A DNA stretch of 8,953 bases, from assembly GCA_016302985.1 (NCBI GenBank), contig JAEDMN010000130.1, forward strand, positions 1-8,953, in the 5' to 3' direction. A model generated the notes under the pieces. That model ran no database searches. It saw nothing but the letters and a program-made list of their open reading frames with translations, and was not told the DNA's origin. Of the stretch, positions 6,886-8,953 are shown piece after piece (position 1 is the stretch's first letter; each line of letters begins with the position of its first letter). The stretch comes from Kiritimatiellia bacterium (GTDB taxonomy: Bacteria > Verrucomicrobiota > Kiritimatiellia > RFP12 > UBA1067). A program made the position numbers and the translations under genes.

Positions 6886-8127
6886 TTACTTCGCGACGCC
6901 GAAGCGGTACTCGGTGCGGGACTTGAAGACCTCGCCCGGGCGGAGGACCGTGGACGGGAACTCGGGGTGGTTCGGAGAATCCGGGAAGTGCTGCGTCTCG
7001 AGCGCGACGCCGGCGAACTGACAGAGGTGCTTCCCGATGGCCTTGGCGGGCGTCGCATCCGTCATGTTCTGGGCGCCGTACATCTGCATGCACGGCTCGG
7101 TCGTCCAGATCTCCATCGTGCGGCCGGAGACCGGATCCTTCATCAGCACCGCCTGCTTCAGCTTGCCGTTCTCGCCGCGCAGCACGAAGTTGTGGTCATA
7201 CCAGTTGTCCATCGCCGCGAGCGCGGGATCGGCCTTCATCAGGTCGGCCTTGGCGCCGATCGGGCGGAGCTGGCGGAAGTCGAAGCCCGTGCCCTCGACG
7301 GAGGCGTTCTCCGTCGGGATCAGGCCCTTGTCCGTCTTCGTGTACTGGTCCGCGAAGATCTGCAGCTCCTGGCCGAGCACGTTGCCGCTGGACTCGCCGG
7401 CGAGATTCCAGTAGGAGTGGTGCGTGAGGTTCAGCACCGTCGGCTTGTCGGTCCTGGCCTCGTAGTCGATCGACCAGACGTTGTTCGGCCGGACGCGGTA
7501 GGTGACCTTGCAGGTGACCGTGCCCGGAAAGCCCATCTCGCCGTCGGCGGAGACATACGTCAGCACGAGCCCGTCCTTGACCGGGCGGGCCTTCCAGACC
7601 TTCTTGTCCCACCCGTCGGGGCCGCCATGCAGGTTGCAGTGGCGCACGGTCGCCGCCGTGTTCTTGTCCTCGTTGATCGGCAGCTGGTACTCCTTGCCGT
7701 CGAGCGTGAACTTGCCGTCCTTGATGCGGTTGCCGAAGCGGCCGATGAGCGTGCCCATCGAGAAGCCGAGGTCCTCGTACTCGCCGGGCGTGTTCCAGCC
7801 GAGCGTGACGTCCGCGAGGTTGCCGAACTTGTCGGGGGCGTAGCAGCGCACGAGGCGGCCGCCGAAGTCGGAGACCTCGATCACGAGGCCGCCCTTGCCC
7901 TGGATGCGGTAGAGGTTCGTCTTCGTGCCGTCCTTCAGCGTGCCGAACGGGCGCACCGTGACGCTCTGCGATCCGAGCGCGCGGCGCGCATGGGCGCGCG
8001 GCGCACGGGCGGCCGGGGCGGCGGCCGTCGCGGGGGCGGCGGAGGCGGGAGCGGAGGCGGCGGCCTCCTGGGCCATGCACGCGCAGGCCGCCAGGGCCGC
8101 GCACGCGGTGATGAGAAGATGCTTCAT
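6886..8127 (-). CDS. galM: Exported aldose 1-epimerase (galactose mutarotase), probable lipoprotein
   Basis: The enzyme interconverts alpha and beta anomers of free sugars such as galactose or glucose. The 413-residue protein has the GalM beta-sandwich signatures in order: GRFGNRI (129-135), NLHGGPDGWD (165-174), LTHHSYWNLAG (234-244), DHNF (311-314) and ALETQHFPDSPNHPEFP (375-391). By family analogy His167, the His of the THHSYWN motif, Asp311 and Glu377 are the substrate-binding and acid/base residues. Unlike cytoplasmic GalM it is exported: residues 1-15 end in LAAC, a usable lipobox with Cys15 as the lipid anchor; cleavage by signal peptidase I after CMA (17-19) is the alternative. An Ala/Pro-rich, unstructured spacer (about 20-48) follows. 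This would place mutarotation in the periplasm or on the outer membrane, matching the exported lyase at the end of the operon. The start is supported by AAGGAAA six bases upstream. The gene lies 39 nt after the GtrA-like gene. Confidence 0.93.
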   Translation of the reverse strand: MKHLLITACAALAACACMAQEAAASAPASAAPATAAAPAARAPRAHARRALGSQSVTVRPFGTLKDGTKTNLYRIQGKGGLVIEVSDFGGRLVRCYAPDKFGNLADVTLGWNTPGEYEDLGFSMGTLIGRFGNRIKDGKFTLDGKEYQLPINEDKNTAATVRHCNLHGGPDGWDKKVWKARPVKDGLVLTYVSADGEMGFPGTVTCKVTYRVRPNNVWSIDYEARTDKPTVLNLTHHSYWNLAGESSGNVLGQELQIFADQYTKTDKGLIPTENASVEGTGFDFRQLRPIGAKADLMKADPALAAMDNWYDHNFVLRGENGKLKQAVLMKDPVSGRTMEIWTTEPCMQMYGAQNMTDATPAKAIGKHLCQFAGVALETQHFPDSPNHPEFPSTVLRPGEVFKSRTEYRFGVAK

Positions 8128-8133
8128 TTCGAA

Positions 8134-8140
8134 TTTCCTT
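8134..8140 (-). promoter_or_regulatory. Ribosome binding site of the exported aldose epimerase gene
   Basis: AAGGAAA on the minus strand is six bases before the ATG at 8127, within an A-rich leader (AACAACAAAAAAGG) that contrasts with the GC-rich coding DNA. The 39-nt gap holds no promoter-like pair or hairpin that I can see, so read-through from the upstream gene is likely. Confidence 0.75.
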
Positions 8141-8166
8141 TTTTGTTGTTGAAAGGCGCGTCCGCG

Positions 8167-8664
8167 TCAACCCTTGAAGATGACGAACTTGCGGACGAAG
8201 AAATTGACGAGGAAGGAGACGAGGACCTCGATGAGCACGGCCGCCGTCGTCATGAGCCCCGCATAGCGGATCAGCACGCTCTGCACGGCGAGCGCGATCA
8301 CCGTCGCCAGCGTGGCCGTGCCGAAGAACATGCCCAGCTCCACGAACCAGCGGTAGCGCCCGGGACGGAATACGAACCGGCGGTTCATGAGCCAGCAGAA
8401 GACGTTCGCCACGACGAAGCCGCCCGCCGTCGCCACCGCGGCGCGGACCGCGCGCACGCCGTCCGCGAGCTCGACCGCGGGCAGGCCGGCGAAGCGGACC
8501 GCCCAGTCGTCGGGGCCGAGGCACTTCAGCACGGTGGCCGCGAGCACGTAGAAGATGCCCGTCTGCACGCAGGTCGACGCCACCCCGATGGCGCCGTACT
8601 TCACGAACTGCGCGAACGGACCCGCCTCGTGCGAAAGGAACTTCCTGATGGGTTCGATGTTCAT
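8167..8664 (-). CDS. GtrA-family small membrane protein
   Basis: The 165-residue protein has four predicted transmembrane segments (about 22-46, 74-93, 108-131 and 138-160). It shows the GtrA pattern: FVKYGAIGVAST (20-31) at the first helix, NRRFVF (94-99) between helices 2 and 3, and NFFVRKFVIF (154-163) at the C-terminus. GtrA proteins are thought to help move undecaprenyl-phosphate-linked sugars across the inner membrane, or otherwise support cell-envelope glycosylation. The best studied member acts with GtrB in O-antigen glucosylation; no GtrB-like glycosyltransferase is present here. The loop between helices 1 and 2 (about 48-73) is longer than I expect for the family. It is the first gene after a clear promoter. 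The ATG at 8664 has no Shine-Dalgarno sequence and lies about ten bases after the predicted transcription start, yet no better start exists because the GtrA motif begins at residue 20. Confidence 0.88.
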   Translation of the reverse strand: MNIEPIRKFLSHEAGPFAQFVKYGAIGVASTCVQTGIFYVLAATVLKCLGPDDWAVRFAGLPAVELADGVRAVRAAVATAGGFVVANVFCWLMNRRFVFRPGRYRWFVELGMFFGTATLATVIALAVQSVLIRYAGLMTTAAVLIEVLVSFLVNFFVRKFVIFKG

Positions 8665-8680
8665 CTTTTAGTCTGGGCGG

Positions 8681-8709
8681 ATTATAGCAAAACCGCCAGT
8701 ACCCCGCAA
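8681..8709 (-). promoter_or_regulatory. Sigma-70-type promoter of the gtrA-galM-etf operon
   Basis: On the minus strand TTGCGG (8709-8704) and a perfect TATAAT (8686-8681) are separated by 17 bp. Transcription should begin near 8674, leaving a leader of about ten bases before the GtrA-like ATG. It is the only AT-rich island in this intergenic stretch and lies directly after the upstream gene's terminator. The -35 matches consensus at three of six bases. Confidence 0.75.
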
Positions 8710-8720
8710 TGCGCGCGGAC

Positions 8721-8755
8721 AAAGGGACGCCGCCCGGACAGGGGTCCGGGCGGCG
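8721..8755 (-). terminator. Hairpin terminator of the upstream Cys-rich gene
   Basis: A perfect 12-bp inverted repeat (8728-8739 and 8744-8755, CGCCGCCCGGAC with its complement) has a four-base loop. On the minus strand it is followed by TCCCTTTG, a weak T-rich tail. It lies 34 bases after the stop codon at 8790 and before the operon promoter, so it most likely ends the upstream transcript. The short T-run leaves some doubt about efficiency. Confidence 0.7.
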
Positions 8756-8789
8756 GGTCGGCGAAGCGCGCGGCTTCGTCCGGCGACGG

Positions 8790-8953
8790 TCAGCGCTGCA
8801 CCCAGTACGGGGCGTTCGCGGGCGCCGCGAGGTACTTCGCGCAGGTGTCGCAGCACTTGCAGAGGATCATCTGGAAGCCGGCCATCTCCTGCACCGTCAG
8901 CAGCTCGTCGCACTTGCCGGGGAGGACGGTGACGCCCATCGCCTCGAGCATCT
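8790..8953 (-). CDS. C-terminal part of a Cys-rich protein of unknown function
   Basis: An open frame enters from the right edge and ends in TGA at 8790-8792; the last 53 codons are complete. The visible end includes GVTVLPGKCDELLT, then ILCKCCDTCAKYL, and finishes with PYWVQR. Five cysteines fall in 24 residues, four of them in a CxCCxxC cluster that could bind metal or take part in thiol chemistry. An ATG at 8951-8949 could be the start of a 53-residue protein, but only two bases upstream are visible, so no ribosome site can be checked and a longer protein is equally possible. Codon use matches the neighbouring real genes, and a strong hairpin follows 34 bases later; both support a real coding sequence. 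I do not recognise the family. Confidence 0.6.
   Translation of the reverse strand, partial: MLEAMGVTVLPGKCDELLTVQEMAGFQMILCKCCDTCAKYLAAPANAPYWVQR

Noticed and set aside
7978..8070. GCC/GCG-rich near-repeat as a possible microsatellite or CRISPR-like element
   Set aside because: It has no regular unit or spacers and is explained by the Ala/Pro-rich linker of the epimerase.
7196..8722. Minus-strand open frame of 508 codons spanning galM and the GtrA-like gene
   Set aside because: It is a different frame over two clearly recognisable genes and crosses the promoter. Its Arg/Gly/Pro-rich translation lacks any motif.
8728..8755. Perfect 12-bp inverted repeat as a transposon end or operator
   Set aside because: A four-base loop, a position just past a stop codon and a T-rich tail on the minus strand fit a terminator better; no transposase gene or second copy is present.

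Overview
The window comes from a GC-rich bacterium whose coding sequences strongly prefer G or C at the third codon position. All believable genes lie on the minus strand. There are no rRNA or tRNA genes, insertion sequences, CRISPR arrays or integrase genes. A heparinase II/III-type lyase, a secreted mutarotase and a Trp-Pro-rich repeat protein would fit a carbohydrate-degrading member of the PVC superphylum (for example Kiritimatiellota, Lentisphaerota or Verrucomicrobiota). That placement is an inference from gene content and no marker gene supports it.

Reading in the direction of transcription (from high to low coordinates), the window opens with the 3' end of an unrecognised Cys-rich gene (8953-8790). 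A strong hairpin terminator follows at 8755-8721. A well-formed promoter (TTGCGG, 17 bp, TATAAT; 8709-8681) then starts what looks like one long operon: gtrA-like membrane protein (8664-8167), exported aldose 1-epimerase (8127-6886), etfB (6876-6073), etfA with an N-terminal ferredoxin domain (6071-4827), ETF-quinone oxidoreductase (4830-3232), a secreted repeat protein rich in WPLV/FPFYG-like motifs (3221-1860), and a secreted heparinase II/III-family protein (1836-1, cut off by the window edge). Gaps between the last six genes are +9, +1, -4 overlap, +10 and +23 nt, and no terminator is visible between them, so co-transcription is likely.

The core is an electron-transfer module in the same order as fixA-fixB-fixC: EtfB carries the AIDGDTAQVGP signature associated with electron-bifurcating ETFs, EtfA has two CxxCxxCxxxC motifs before its flavoprotein body, and the ETF-QO ends in eight cysteines spaced like a two-cluster ferredoxin. 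Together they could move electrons between NAD(P)H, ferredoxin and membrane quinone. The flanking genes act outside the cytoplasm: polysaccharide cleavage, sugar mutarotation, possible envelope glycan transfer by the GtrA-type protein, and an exported repeat protein of unknown role. The sequence does not show whether the two halves are functionally linked or only share a transcript.
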